DNA of 64,000 nucleotides from Pseudoalteromonas haloplanktis ATCC 14393 (GCF_000238355.1 NZ_AHCA01000012.1:1-64000); one strand, 5' to 3'; counted from the first letter of the stretch, positions 51,498 to 60,762 are shown. The notes: generated by a model not told the origin, from the sequence alone. Made by a program: numbers and translations.

Positions 51498-51638
51498 TTA
51501 CTTGTATTGAACTGCGCCGCCAAGAGCGAGCTTTTTGCCGAAACGGTTAAGTTTAGCAAGCATTTTCGCTTTGCGATTGGTTGGTTTTACGGCAACATGA
51601 GTAGCTGCATTTTCGTTTAATGTATTTACTGGGTTCAT
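51498..51638 (-). CDS. 46-residue basic small protein, unrecognised
   Basis: ATG 51638 is preceded by GGAG at the right spacing and opens a 46-codon frame ending TAA. The product begins MNPVNTLNENAATHVAVKP and continues with a Lys/Arg-rich segment (NRKAKMLAKLNRFGKKLALGG). It has no signal peptide or membrane helix; the basic half could form a helix that binds nucleic acid or ribosomes. I do not recognise a family. The frame is closed by in-frame stops on both sides and has coding-like third positions. It is alone, upstream of the tRNA promoter. Confidence 0.65.
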   Translation of the reverse strand: MNPVNTLNENAATHVAVKPTNRKAKMLAKLNRFGKKLALGGAVQYK

Positions 51639-51946
51639 TACTTTGCTCCGGGTTATGTCTGTTTTGACAACACGGCTATTTTGACTCTAAATTGCACAAA
51701 AATAAAACGATAAAAACTAGGGTGGTCGGATAAAAATAACTAATGTGAATTGCTTTTATTAACTTGCGGTTAAGTTTGGTTTTTCCAATTTTTTTGCATG
51801 GCTATGAATAGTTAAAATGTATTAACTCTTTAAATATAGTCGCTTTAAGTTTTTAATGTCACTTTTTATGCATTACAAGATACAAAAAGTGATTAAATAT
51901 TCAGATTAATTTATTTTTTGAAAATGTCTGTTGTCATGTTTTTAAA
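51639..51946. other. AT-rich intergenic region
   Basis: The 308 bp lie between divergent genes. They must hold the promoters of the 46-codon gene and of the lipid kinase gene, but no clear hexamer pair, dyad or RNA structure stands out. Runs of T and A dominate. Confidence 0.4.
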
Positions 51947-52830
51947 ATGGCTGGTATCCAGATGCTCATAATTATTAAACCAAGTACGCAAAAAAAACAT
52001 AAAAAAAATTGTGCTTGGTTGCTAAAGCAATGCCAAAAACGGCAAATTAGTTACACTCTTGTCTACACAACAGGGGATTTTACAGATGACTGCAAAAAAA
52101 TAACGATGTTGGCTCAATCACAAAAGCGCGTTGTTGTGCTCGGTGGTGACGGTAGCCTGCATTTGGCTGTAAATGCATTAATGGGATTAAACTGTACATT
52201 GGCGTTATTACCGCAAGGAACGGGTAATGATTTTGCCCGTGGCTTTGGTTGTACAATCTCAGCTTGGCGTACTGCTATTTTTAGTGATTTCTCAGAAAAA
52301 TAGATATTGGACAAATAAATAGTCGTTACTTTATTAATATTGCAGGGATTGGTTTTGATGCCCATGTAGTACAGGCATTGCAAAGCAAACCAGCATTATC
52401 TGCATTAGGTTATAGTTTTGCTGGTTTTAAACATTTATTGGGCTATCAGGCTAAATGGCTAGCAGGGCGCTTGGCTGGGCAACCAGTTAAGTATCATAAT
52501 TTGATTACTGTATTTGCTAACCACCATTATTTTGGAGGGGGGCTGCGGATAGCGCCTAAAGCAGAATTAAATAATGGTTATTTAGAGTGCTACGGTATGC
52601 CTGCACGGGGTTTAGTTGGTAATTTATATAGTTTTATCCGTTTATTGCTACGTAATCACCACGCTATGTCAGGGCTTAATTATCAGCGATTAACCACAGC
52701 ATATATCCAAACCCCTGATTTACCATTAGAGGCAGATGGTGAGCTGGCCGGTGTCTCGCCAGCTAAAGTAACAATTCATCCACAAGCACTACGCTTTTGC
52801 ATACCCAAGAGCAGCGTTACACAAGTTTAA
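51947..52830 (+). pseudogene. diacylglycerol kinase-like (DagK/YegS) gene, frameshifted
   Basis: Two frames together encode one lipid-kinase-like protein. The first (51947-52303) gives IIIKPST, the nucleotide-binding VVVLGGDGSLHLAVNAL and LLPQGTGNDFARG, then stops at TAG. The second, open from about 52290 and continuing to 52830, gives NIAGIGFDAHVVQAL, FGGGLRIAPKAEL and PLEADGEL, the C-terminal half of the same fold. The break falls at GAAAAATAG; one more A in this run would restore a continuous SEKIDIGQ reading. This is therefore a single-base deletion in a homopolymer, either a true mutation or a base-calling error. If the gene were intact, the protein would be about 294 residues and phosphorylate a lipid or related alcohol. 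Confidence 0.8.
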
Positions 52831-52839
52831 GGTTGTAAA

Positions 52840-52864
52840 AAAGCGCCTAACAAGTAGGCGCTTT
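52840..52864. terminator. terminator between lipid kinase-like and DMT transporter genes
   Basis: AAAGCGCCTA/TAGGCGCTTT 10-bp stem with a 5-base loop. It has a T6 run on the minus strand, so it mainly ends the transporter gene. Confidence 0.88.
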
Positions 52865-52889
52865 GGCGTTAGTTGCGTATATACGCATT

Positions 52890-53819
52890 CTAACTGGGGA
52901 TGGAGCTTTTTTGCAGCAATGAACGCGTTGCAAAAAATGCTTTAATTCTTTTTGTGGGGGTCAGTACAATGGCGTTACCTACTAATACCAAGCTAAAGCC
53001 TATAAACGTATTGGCCTGCCAAATAAAACCTTCAAACAGTGTGCTTAAAATCACTGCAACTAACGGAAACAGCACAATGACATAACTGGCGCGCTCTGGG
53101 CCGATGTTTTTCAATAGTGCAAAGTAACAAGCAAAAGCTATTACGGTGCCAAGTACAGCTAAATAAACTAATGAATACCAGTAACTCGCAGGTGCAGAGA
53201 AGCTCAAACTAGCATCGGTTATAAATACATAACATAACAACCCAATCGCACTGTAGAGCATGCCCCAAGCATTGCCTTGCATAACGCCAATTTGCTGTTG
53301 AGAGTTACGAACACTCACCATATTACCTAATGAGGCCACAAACGTACCGGCTAAAGCAAGTAGTAAACCGACCAACGCCCCATTACTTAAGTCGAACTGC
53401 TGTAATTGTGGCCAAAACAAGCTGACGATGCCAACAACACCAATTAATGCACCGCTGTAAATTCGTTTTGCAATCGGCTTACCAAAGAATAAGCGAGTAT
53501 TTACGATATTCATAAGTAATAACATTGAAAATGCGATTGACGCCATGGCAGACGTTAAATAATTTTGCGCCCAGTACAGTACTAAGTAGTTTAGACCAAA
53601 ATTACACAGTGCCAATAATATGAAAAAGCCATGGTCGCGACGGCTATAATTCATTGGTAACTTTTTAACACTTACCCAAACCCACATTAATATGGCCGCT
53701 AAACTAAAACGATAAAATAGTGATACTTCTACGGCTATGTCGCCAAGTTGAAATTCGATTGCAAGCCACGTCGAGCCCCAAATCAAAACAGTGATAATAT
53801 AAAGCGCGATGCTTTTCAT
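52890..53819 (-). CDS. EamA/DMT-family exporter
   Basis: The 309-residue protein has ten membrane helices in two EamA halves. IWGSTWLAIEFQLGDIAVEVS near the start and LGTVIAFACYFALLKNIGPERASYVIVLFPLVA in the second half are family marks. It probably exports an amino acid or other small metabolite. It is divergent from a MocR-type regulator with a shared 128-bp control region, so its substrate may be linked to the PLP-binding regulator's ligand. Confidence 0.9.
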   Translation of the reverse strand: MKSIALYIITVLIWGSTWLAIEFQLGDIAVEVSLFYRFSLAAILMWVWVSVKKLPMNYSRRDHGFFILLALCNFGLNYLVLYWAQNYLTSAMASIAFSMLLLMNIVNTRLFFGKPIAKRIYSGALIGVVGIVSLFWPQLQQFDLSNGALVGLLLALAGTFVASLGNMVSVRNSQQQIGVMQGNAWGMLYSAIGLLCYVFITDASLSFSAPASYWYSLVYLAVLGTVIAFACYFALLKNIGPERASYVIVLFPLVAVILSTLFEGFIWQANTFIGFSLVLVGNAIVLTPTKRIKAFFATRSLLQKSSIPS

Positions 53820-53862
53820 GGCCGATCCTAGTATGTCGATTAAGTGTTTATTTTAATACGCT

Positions 53863-53910
53863 TCTGTATACTTAACATATACAGAAAACTAGAAATGCAA
53901 CCTATACAGA
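53863..53910. promoter_or_regulatory. operator-like repeats between exporter and MocR genes
   Basis: TCTGTATA (53863-53870) and TATACAGA (53878-53885) form a perfect 8-bp dyad with a 7-base spacer. A third TATACAGA lies at 53903-53910, 25 bases on. MocR regulators often bind two or three repeated half sites near their own promoter. Confidence 0.65.
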
Positions 53911-53947
53911 TTTTGACTGTTGATAGGACTGTTTTAAGAGGTTTCAG

Positions 53948-55390
53948 ATGTCGTTAGTTGTCAGTAAAAGTAATCATGACTTTTTATACTTGCAAGTTAT
54001 GCAGTTGATCCGTGAATTATCAGAGAAGGGAACTTTACTGCCCGGTGAAAAGCTACCTTCACTGCGCAAAATGGCCGATAAACTTAAAGTAAGTATTCCG
54101 ACGGTTAAACTGGCTTATCAATCACTTGAAGCACAAGGTTTGGTAGAAGCACGTGAAAAATCAGGCTACTTTTTAAAGTCATCGACTACGCCATTAGCAC
54201 GGCCTAAGCGAGTCAAACTCAGCCGTGAGCCAGTTGCAGTGAATATGCAAGTGTTGATAGAGCAAGTTTATGATGCTATCCATCAAGCAGATGTGGTGCC
54301 ATTTGGCATTGCTAATCCGGTGGCGGCGGCACCCACCGATAAAATGCTTAGCCGGACAATGCGCCGAGTTATGTCTATTGCTGGTAGCCGAGCCATTAAT
54401 TATGGCGCAATTGATGGTTTTGCCCCGCTGAAAAAGCAACTGATACATCGTTATTTAGATTTTGGTATTGGCGTTGACCCGCAAGAGTTGGTGATCACTA
54501 ATGGTGCGCAAGAGGCGTTAGCAATCGCTCTTAAATGTGTGACTAAAGCGGGTGATGTGATCGCCATTGAGTCGCCTTGCTATTTCGGCATTATTGAACT
54601 GATCGAAAGTTTAGGGTTGAAAGCACTTGAGATCCCATTATGCCCTGATGATGGGATCTGGCTTGATGATCTGAGTCAGGCTTTACAGGATCATGATATT
54701 AAAGCGTGTGTTTTCTCTACCTCGATTAATAATCCTGTTGGCAGCTTTATGCCAGATAATAAGCGTAAAGATCTGGTCGCATTATTAGAGTCTCATAATG
54801 TGGTATTGATTGAAGATGATGTTTACGGTGACTTACACTTTACTGCACAACGTGGCACACCTGCGCAAACCTATTCAACCAAAGGCTTGGTGCTCACTTG
54901 TGCATCGTTTTCAAAAACGGCAGCACCGAGCTATCGCGTTGGTTGGTTGATTGCTGGTAAGTTTGCTGCCCAAGCTCGGCGCTATAAACGTGCATTGAGT
55001 TGTTCGACTTCGTTGATCAATCAGTGGACGTTATATGAGTTTGTGCAAAGCGGTGAATACGAGCGTAATCTTAAGCTACTGAAACAGCGTTTACGAAATA
55101 ACAAAGAGCGGATGATCTGGTGTTTACAACAAGCGTTTCCGAGTACTGCGCGGATCAGCGATCCGCAAGGTGGTTGTGTGATTTGGGTTGAGCTAGGTAG
55201 CGGTTATGATAGCGTTAAACTGTTTCAGCTTGCGCTTGAAAATGGCATTAGTATTACTCCAGGCTACATTTTTTCTGCCACCAATAAATACCGTAATTGC
55301 ATTAGGTTAAGTTATGGTTTGCCGTGGACTGAAAAACTTGAGCAAGCCATAAAAACACTGGGTGAACTTATTCATTTAGCGAAAAAATAA
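53948..55390 (+). CDS. MocR-family regulator (GntR HTH fused to aminotransferase fold)
   Basis: The 480-residue protein has a GntR-type winged helix at about 10-75 (LPGEKLPSLRKMADKLKVSIPTVKLAYQSLEAQGLV) joined to a class I aminotransferase domain (about 120-480). The PLP Lys lies in CASFSKTAAPSYRVGW, and STSINNPVGSFM carries the Asn of the cofactor site. MocR proteins sense PLP or PLP-adducts and regulate adjacent genes. The divergent exporter is the likely target. Confidence 0.92.
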   Translation: MSLVVSKSNHDFLYLQVMQLIRELSEKGTLLPGEKLPSLRKMADKLKVSIPTVKLAYQSLEAQGLVEAREKSGYFLKSSTTPLARPKRVKLSREPVAVNMQVLIEQVYDAIHQADVVPFGIANPVAAAPTDKMLSRTMRRVMSIAGSRAINYGAIDGFAPLKKQLIHRYLDFGIGVDPQELVITNGAQEALAIALKCVTKAGDVIAIESPCYFGIIELIESLGLKALEIPLCPDDGIWLDDLSQALQDHDIKACVFSTSINNPVGSFMPDNKRKDLVALLESHNVVLIEDDVYGDLHFTAQRGTPAQTYSTKGLVLTCASFSKTAAPSYRVGWLIAGKFAAQARRYKRALSCSTSLINQWTLYEFVQSGEYERNLKLLKQRLRNNKERMIWCLQQAFPSTARISDPQGGCVIWVELGSGYDSVKLFQLALENGISITPGYIFSATNKYRNCIRLSYGLPWTEKLEQAIKTLGELIHLAKK

Positions 55391-55393
55391 AAA

Positions 55394-55419
55394 AGCAGCA
55401 CCTTAAAAAGAGTGCTGCT
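55394..55419 (-). terminator. terminator of the YggN-like gene
   Basis: AGCAGCAC/GTGCTGCT stem with a 10-base loop. The T-rich tail follows in the minus direction, toward the MocR stop. Confidence 0.8.
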
Positions 55420-55459
55420 AAAGGGATATCAAATTTTTGTCGTTAACTAAAGACTCTGC

Positions 55460-56257
55460 TTAGTTATTTTTTTTATAGCTAAACAGTTGATAATCTTTTA
55501 ATTCTGGTACTAGTTTCACCAGTTGTTGCTCTTGCTCTGCAATGGTAGAAAAGTTACCACACAGTGCGTCAGCGCGTTTTTCTAATTGATTCGCTTGTTG
55601 CTCAACCTTGGCTTCGATTTCTGCGCCCATGTTCTCCATACGTTGTTCAAAGGCTTGCATGTCCCCGCCGGAGCCCATTAGTTCTGAACCTACCGCCATT
55701 AAAATACTGCCCATTGATTGCATCATGGCTGATTGCACAGCTGTTTCTATTTGCTCATCAAACTGGCTTTCAAAGTTTTCACCAAACTGCTGAAAACTCT
55801 GCTGTCCCATCACAAATGTACCTTGTTGATAAAAGGTATTCTCAACTTCCACTTTAATATCAGCCATTAGCTCATTAATGCTATCCAGGCTATCAATATT
55901 AAATGCATTAGCCACTTCTTCAATGGCAACACCAGCAATTTTAACACCGTCAAGGGCAATGTTTGCGACTTCAGGTAATTGGCTGCGTAGGCTATTTGAA
56001 TACGTCGTAATTGCTTGGCGTTGTTGATTGTTAAGTGCCACTGTTTGGCCATTTATTTTTAGATCGCCTTGCTCGGCAAAACTCATCGTGTTGTTGTCTG
56101 CGGTAAAGATTTCTAGCTCATTTGGGTTTATACGCACGTCATTTTTAAATTCGACGTCGCAAGAATCGCCACTGAAAGAAATATTAGTCTCATTATCAGT
56201 ATGCGCTACTGCCCCTGTGGCAATAAAAAAAGAGCCGATTAATAGTAATTTTTTCAT
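55460..56257 (-). CDS. exported YggN-like (DUF2884) protein
   Basis: The 265-residue protein has a signal peptide (about 1-18, ending AVA) followed by a mostly helical, Gln/Glu-rich body without membrane segments. The blocks CDVEFKNDVRINPNELEI and LKINGQTVALNNQQRQAI resemble the DUF2884 family (E. coli YggN), of unknown function in the periplasm. A single mature Cys near the start (GDSCDVEF) and one near the end (ALCGNF) could pair. ATG 56257 has AGGAT upstream. Confidence 0.8.
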   Translation of the reverse strand: MKKLLLIGSFFIATGAVAHTDNETNISFSGDSCDVEFKNDVRINPNELEIFTADNNTMSFAEQGDLKINGQTVALNNQQRQAITTYSNSLRSQLPEVANIALDGVKIAGVAIEEVANAFNIDSLDSINELMADIKVEVENTFYQQGTFVMGQQSFQQFGENFESQFDEQIETAVQSAMMQSMGSILMAVGSELMGSGGDMQAFEQRMENMGAEIEAKVEQQANQLEKRADALCGNFSTIAEQEQQLVKLVPELKDYQLFSYKKNN

Positions 56258-56548
56258 TTTAATATCCTGCAAATTTGTTGATTTTAACGAGTGCGTATTT
56301 TTCGTATTTAAAACTTATCAAGTTTGATGCCAATAATTTTTAACATTATAAAACAATGTATTAGTTGTTTTTTTTATATTTTTAATCGTATGAGTAGATA
56401 ATAATAAAACTACTTTTTAGTCATTTTGACTAACTTTGTTGTATTAATAAAATATGTTTATCGTTTCGATAAAAAACTCTCACTTTCCAGAATTAAAATT
56501 TAGCGCTATTTATTCACAATATTGACATGACACCATTTTAAGATTGGG

Positions 56549-56854
56549 TTGTGGCTTTATTTTGGTGCACTTTCGACGTATGAAATTGTGCTGAACATTT
56601 TTAATTTCACCAATGACAGTGATAAAAAATCCTTAATTGGTCTCAAACACTTTATGGAGTGGGTTGTGGGTAAGACATTTAGTTACGATGCGCTAGATGA
56701 CGATTTTGTTGAAGACGAGTACGAAATGGTCGGGCGTAATCAACACGACAAGAATAAGCAAAAGGTTAAGAAAAAGTTGGAAGACTACCTTGAGCAAAAA
56801 CGCTTGCGTAAAAACTTGGGCGAAGATGACTTGGATGAGTACTTAAACGACTAA
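56549..56854 (+). CDS. PA3496-like small acidic/basic protein, start uncertain
   Basis: The C-terminal half carries an acidic stretch (ALDDDFVEDEYE) followed by KVKKKLEDYLEQKRLRKNLGEDD. This pattern is that of the PA3496 family, small proteins put forward as having an envelope-integrity role. The frame is open from 56531 with TTG 56549 as the first start-like codon, giving 101 residues. Family members are nearer 60 residues, so ATG 56654 (66 residues, MEWVVGK) is at least as likely. No clear ribosome-binding site decides between them. A TTGACA at 56522 lacks a good -10. Confidence 0.6.
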   Translation: MWLYFGALSTYEIVLNIFNFTNDSDKKSLIGLKHFMEWVVGKTFSYDALDDDFVEDEYEMVGRNQHDKNKQKVKKKLEDYLEQKRLRKNLGEDDLDEYLND

Positions 56855-56866
56855 GTGATAATTTAG

Positions 56867-56891
56867 ATAAAGAGGCAGATTGCCTCTTTAT
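56867..56891. terminator. bidirectional terminator, PA3496-like gene and gpx
   Basis: ATAAAGAGGCA/TGCCTCTTTAT perfect 11-bp stem with a 3-base loop between convergent genes. Confidence 0.9.
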
Positions 56892-56903
56892 TGCTTTTAG
56901 TGT

Positions 56904-57395
56904 TTACGTATTACTGCTTTTAAGGGCTTTAATAATAGCACCTTCGATTTGCTGCGGCTTAGTAAATGGTGCAAAGCGTTTAATTGCCTCGCCATTTCGG
57001 CCTATTAAAAACTTAGTAAAATTCCACTTTATTTTACGTGTTAAAAACCCAGGCAAAGCCGATTTTAAGTGCCTAAACACCGGATGAGCGTGTTCACCGT
57101 TGACATCTACCTTGCTCATCATCACAAAGTCTACACCGTAATTAATTAAGCACCCTTGCTCAATATCTTTGGCACTGCCTGGTTCTTGCTTGCCAAACTG
57201 ATTACATGGAAAGCCAATAATGACTAAGCCTTGCTGATGATATTTTTCATGCAGCGCTTGTAAGCCAGCATATTGTGGGGTGAAGCCACATTGACTAGCG
57301 GTGTTAACCACAAGCACAACTTTGTTTTTAAAGTCATTAAACTCAATAGATTGCCCTTGCAGGCTGGTGGCGCTAAGCTGATAAAAGTCGTTCAT
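56904..57395 (-). CDS. glutathione peroxidase, thioredoxin-fold (BtuE-like)
   Basis: The 163-residue Cys-type peroxidase shows the catalytic Cys in NTASQCGFTPQYAGLQ, the resolving-type block IGFPCNQFGKQEPG, and the Trp/Asn in IKWNFTKFLIGRNG that complete the tetrad. It reduces hydroperoxides in the cytoplasm, probably with thioredoxin. It has a single promoter and no operon partner; the LysR gene upstream ends 67 bp before it. Confidence 0.93.
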   Translation of the reverse strand: MNDFYQLSATSLQGQSIEFNDFKNKVVLVVNTASQCGFTPQYAGLQALHEKYHQQGLVIIGFPCNQFGKQEPGSAKDIEQGCLINYGVDFVMMSKVDVNGEHAHPVFRHLKSALPGFLTRKIKWNFTKFLIGRNGEAIKRFAPFTKPQQIEGAIIKALKSSNT

Positions 57396-57462
57396 ATTGG
57401 AGGTTTTTTATTTTTGTTTGTTAAAGTTTATCCTGTGTAGCGACAGACTTAAAGTTTAAATT

Positions 57463-58332
57463 TTAGTCATTAGAAAAACTAGTTAATAAGTATTCAATTA
57501 GTAATCGAACACGGTAGGGCATTAAATCCTTGCGAGGGTACACCAGCCAAGATGCATTATCGGTCACTTGATATTCATCAAGTAAAGTTACCAGCTGACC
57601 TTGTTGCACATAGGGCTGAACAATATCACTGGCTAAGTGAGCAATACCTAAGCCAGCTAAAGACGCGCTGAGTAATGCTCTTGGGTGATTACTACGCCAA
57701 TTACCATTTATTTTTACTTCTTTTATTTCACCAGCAAAACTAAATCGCCAACGCTTACCCATAGCAACTAAGCAATTATGATCTATTAGTTGTAATGGTG
57801 TGGTGGGTGATGTGTAGTGTGCTAAGTATTCAGGGCTGGCAACCAAAGTCATTATGCGTGGGCTAAGTGGTCGTGCTATTAAGTTTGAGTCTTGCATACG
57901 ACCAAAGCGAATAGCGAGATCAAAGCCTTCTTCAACTAAATCGACATTGCGATTGTTAAAGTCCATATCCACTTCCACCTCAGGGTAGCGTTTTACAAAC
58001 TCAACTATTTTCGGTGCAACATGGCAGGCAACGAATTCACCCGCACCAGAAATTCGAATTAGCCCTTTAGGTTTGCGTTGCTCACCTTGTAATTGATTAT
58101 TAGCGTCAATTAATTCTTGTTTAATGGCTTTGAGTTTAACGGCATATTCACGGCCAGCATCCGTGAGGCTTATTTTTCGCGTAGTGCGTTGAAACAGTAG
58201 TGAACCTAGGCGGTTTTCAAGCTGCTGTACTTGGCGGCTAATATGGGATGTAGATACTTCCATAGCTTTTGCCGCTTGAGTAAAGCTGCCATGTTCAACT
58301 ACATGTAAAAATTCATCAAGGCCTTGCCACAT
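57463..58332 (-). CDS. LysR-family transcriptional regulator
   Basis: The 289-residue regulator has an N-terminal winged helix (about 1-60: FTQAAKAMEVSTSHISRQVQQLENRLG) and a substrate-binding effector domain. It is divergent from the YqhD-like aldehyde reductase, with 167 bp between starts, and probably regulates it. In E. coli the yqhD regulator is instead the AraC-type YqhC. Close relatives of this type respond to electrophiles or quinones; the ligand here is unknown. Confidence 0.92.
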   Translation of the reverse strand: MWQGLDEFLHVVEHGSFTQAAKAMEVSTSHISRQVQQLENRLGSLLFQRTTRKISLTDAGREYAVKLKAIKQELIDANNQLQGEQRKPKGLIRISGAGEFVACHVAPKIVEFVKRYPEVEVDMDFNNRNVDLVEEGFDLAIRFGRMQDSNLIARPLSPRIMTLVASPEYLAHYTSPTTPLQLIDHNCLVAMGKRWRFSFAGEIKEVKINGNWRSNHPRALLSASLAGLGIAHLASDIVQPYVQQGQLVTLLDEYQVTDNASWLVYPRKDLMPYRVRLLIEYLLTSFSND

Positions 58333-58499
58333 TTTTAGTTCTCAAAATTTAAGTAATAGTAGTTTATAGCATCTATTGTTGCAGCTGTGCAAAAGTGATT
58401 CTCTGATCTTAGTCTTTTAATAAATGATTTAACCCCTACAATTACATGGTCAGCAAATTTTAGCTCATACGAATGAGCACTCTAAGCAATGGAGCAAGC

Positions 58500-59654
58500 A
58501 TGTTAAATTTTAGTTTTGCAAACCCCACCAAAATTCATTTTGGTGAACAGCAAATCGCAGCAATTAAAAGTGAGATCCCTGCCAACGCGACAGTATTGGT
58601 TACGTATGGCGGCGGCAGTATTAAAAGTAATGGTATTTATGATCAAGTCGCAGATGCCTTGAGTGAACATACTTGGTTTGAATTTTCGGGTATTGAACCA
58701 AATCCAAGCTATCAAACATGTATGAAGGCTGTGGCTTTGGTAAAAGAAAAGCACGTAGATTTTATTCTTGCCGTGGGTGGCGGGTCGGTTATTGATGGTA
58801 GTAAGTTTATTGCCGCTGCGGCAAACTACGATGGTGAGCCGTGGGATATTTTAGCCAAAGGTGGTGAAGTTAAATCAGCCATTGCATTGGGTGTGGTATT
58901 AACCTTACCTGCCACGGGGTCTGAATCAAACTCTTTCAGTGTGGTTTCTAATCTTGATAGCCACGATAAACTGCCATTTTCAAGCCCTTCAGTGCAACCG
59001 AAATTTGCTGTGCTTGACCCTGCAGTGACCTACTCATTACCAAAGCGCCAAGTTGCTAATGGTATTGTAGATGCGTTTGTACATACTATGGAGCAGTACT
59101 TAACTTATGACGTAGGCGCTAAACTACAAGATCGTTTCGCCGAAGGCATTTTAATGACCTTAATAGAAGAAGGTCCTAAAGCATTCAGTGAGCCAGATAA
59201 TTACCAAGTACGTGCAAATATTATGTGGTCAGCCACTATGGCGTTAAATGGCTTAATTGGTGCGGGTGTACCGCAAGATTGGTCTACACATATGTTAGGA
59301 CATGAAATGACGGCGGTTTACGGCCTTGATCATGCTCAAACATTAGCCATTGTTTTACCACGCATGATGGCTGAGCAAAAAGAGACTAAGCGCGGTAAAA
59401 TTTTGCAATATGCAGAGCGTGTTTTAGGGTTGGATATCACTGATGAAGATGCAGCTATTGAGCAAGCAATTGCTGCTACTGAAGCGTTTTTCCACAGTGT
59501 TAATATGCCAACACGTTTAAGTGATTATGAATTGGGTGAAGAAGTGGCTGACAAAATTATTGAGCAACTTGAGCGCCACGGGATGACGGCATTGGGTGAG
59601 CGCGAGCAAGTCACTTTAGATAAAAGTCGCGCTATTTTACTCGCTAGCGTTTAA
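58500..59654 (+). CDS. yqhD: NADPH-dependent aldehyde reductase YqhD
   Basis: The 384-residue iron-containing alcohol dehydrogenase closely follows E. coli YqhD in motifs: VTYGGGSIKSNGIYDQV, VGGGSVIDGSKFIAAAANY, TLPATGSESNSFSVVSN, DAFVHTMEQY and GHEMTAVYGLDHAQTLAI, with the metal-binding Asp and His residues in place. The GGGS loop selects NADPH. It detoxifies short aldehydes, including those from lipid peroxidation. ATG 58500 is preceded by GGAG; the nine upstream codons are unlikely. Confidence 0.95.
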   Translation: MLNFSFANPTKIHFGEQQIAAIKSEIPANATVLVTYGGGSIKSNGIYDQVADALSEHTWFEFSGIEPNPSYQTCMKAVALVKEKHVDFILAVGGGSVIDGSKFIAAAANYDGEPWDILAKGGEVKSAIALGVVLTLPATGSESNSFSVVSNLDSHDKLPFSSPSVQPKFAVLDPAVTYSLPKRQVANGIVDAFVHTMEQYLTYDVGAKLQDRFAEGILMTLIEEGPKAFSEPDNYQVRANIMWSATMALNGLIGAGVPQDWSTHMLGHEMTAVYGLDHAQTLAIVLPRMMAEQKETKRGKILQYAERVLGLDITDEDAAIEQAIAATEAFFHSVNMPTRLSDYELGEEVADKIIEQLERHGMTALGEREQVTLDKSRAILLASV

Positions 59655-59689
59655 TACTGCTAATAGCGCATTAGCACGCTACTAATGCG

Positions 59690-59989
59690 CTAATTTAATA
59701 TTAAAAACAAACCCATACCAACCAAGGTCGTGTAATAAATATTGTGTGTTTTATATGCGACAATAATGGCTGCGATTGCTGCGCTAAGATAAGGGTTTTG
59801 CCAATCTAAATTTATCCCATCATCTGTTACAAATACAATTGGCACCCAAATAGCGGTTAACACAGCTGGGGCGCTAAAACTTAAAAACTGCTGCATTTTC
59901 GGGCCGACTTTAAAAGGCAAAGCGCGGTGCAAAAATAAGTAGCGAGTAAAAAAGGTAATGCAGGCCATGAGTAAAATAGTGGTCATCAT
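59690..59989 (-). CDS. azlD: AzlD-family branched-chain amino acid exporter subunit
   Basis: The 99-residue membrane protein has four short helices and the family opening ITFFTRYLFLHRALPFK, followed by FLSFSAPAVLTAIWVPI. It forms the small subunit of AzlCD-type (YgaZH) exporters for branched-chain amino acids. It overlaps azlC by four bases. Confidence 0.92.
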   Translation of the reverse strand: MMTTILLMACITFFTRYLFLHRALPFKVGPKMQQFLSFSAPAVLTAIWVPIVFVTDDGINLDWQNPYLSAAIAAIIVAYKTHNIYYTTLVGMGLFLILN

Positions 59990-60681
59990 AGGTTATGCTC
60001 CGCTTGAGTATTCACACGGCTGATAGCATAGCCTACAGTCATTGCTGTTAATGCTGCGACTACCAACCATAATTCGAATCCGTGGCTTTTAAGTAGTGTT
60101 GCCACCACGCCTGCGGTGATCACTGTTGCTAATGTGGCAAGGTTTTTAATCCCTGGGATCACTAGTGCGATAAAGGTTGCCGCTATAGCAAAGTCTAACC
60201 CTAAATTAGTTAGATCAGGTAGTAAGCTACCAGCAATAATGCCTATAAAGGTCCATAGGTTCCATGCAATGTAAAAGCTAAATCCAGCACTTAATGCATA
60301 CACTAACCGTGTTTTTGTGCGGTACGCTTTACGATGATGTGAAAATGCAAATAACTCGTCGGTCAGTACAAAGCTTACAGGTAGGCGCCAGCGCATGGGT
60401 TGATCGATTACTTTATGGCGCACGGCTAAGCCATATAAGAAATGCCGTGAGCTAATAATTAAAGTGGTAAATAAAATGGTCAGTAATGGTGTGTTGCCTG
60501 CTATTAGTTCAATGGCAACGAGCTGCGCCGAGCCTGCGAATACCAGTAATGACATCGCTTGGGTTTCAACAGCAGTAAAGCCATTCTGGATTGCCAAAGA
60601 GCCACATAATATCCCCCACGGGATCACCGCTAAACACAGCGGTAGCATATCTAAGAACCCTTTTAATAACGCCTTTCTCAC
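59986..60681 (-). CDS. azlC: AzlC-family branched-chain amino acid exporter subunit
   Basis: The 231-residue membrane protein shows the AzlC block LPLCLAVIPWGILCGSLAI and FAGSAQLVAIELIAG, then ISSRHFLYGLAVRHKV and FVLTDELFAFSHHR. With AzlD it exports valine-type amino acids or analogues. The AraC-type regulator gene lies directly upstream on the same strand and may be read with it. Confidence 0.93.
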   Translation of the reverse strand: MRKALLKGFLDMLPLCLAVIPWGILCGSLAIQNGFTAVETQAMSLLVFAGSAQLVAIELIAGNTPLLTILFTTLIISSRHFLYGLAVRHKVIDQPMRWRLPVSFVLTDELFAFSHHRKAYRTKTRLVYALSAGFSFYIAWNLWTFIGIIAGSLLPDLTNLGLDFAIAATFIALVIPGIKNLATLATVITAGVVATLLKSHGFELWLVVAALTAMTVGYAISRVNTQAEHNL

Positions 60682-60762
60682 TGTTTTCCCCTTTATTACT
60701 TTAAGCTGATTTAGTCTTGCTGCTTGTTAATGTTGAACTGGTTTTAGATTGTAATAATAACG

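Noticed and set aside
50382..51640. integrated island at tRNA-Ser
   Set aside because: Only short remnants lie beside the tRNAs. There is no integrase and no cargo, so at most a scar can be claimed.
52290..52310. programmed -1 frameshift in the lipid kinase gene
   Set aside because: GAAAAAT lacks a full heptameric slippery site, and no stimulatory structure is evident. A lost base explains it better, though resequencing is needed.
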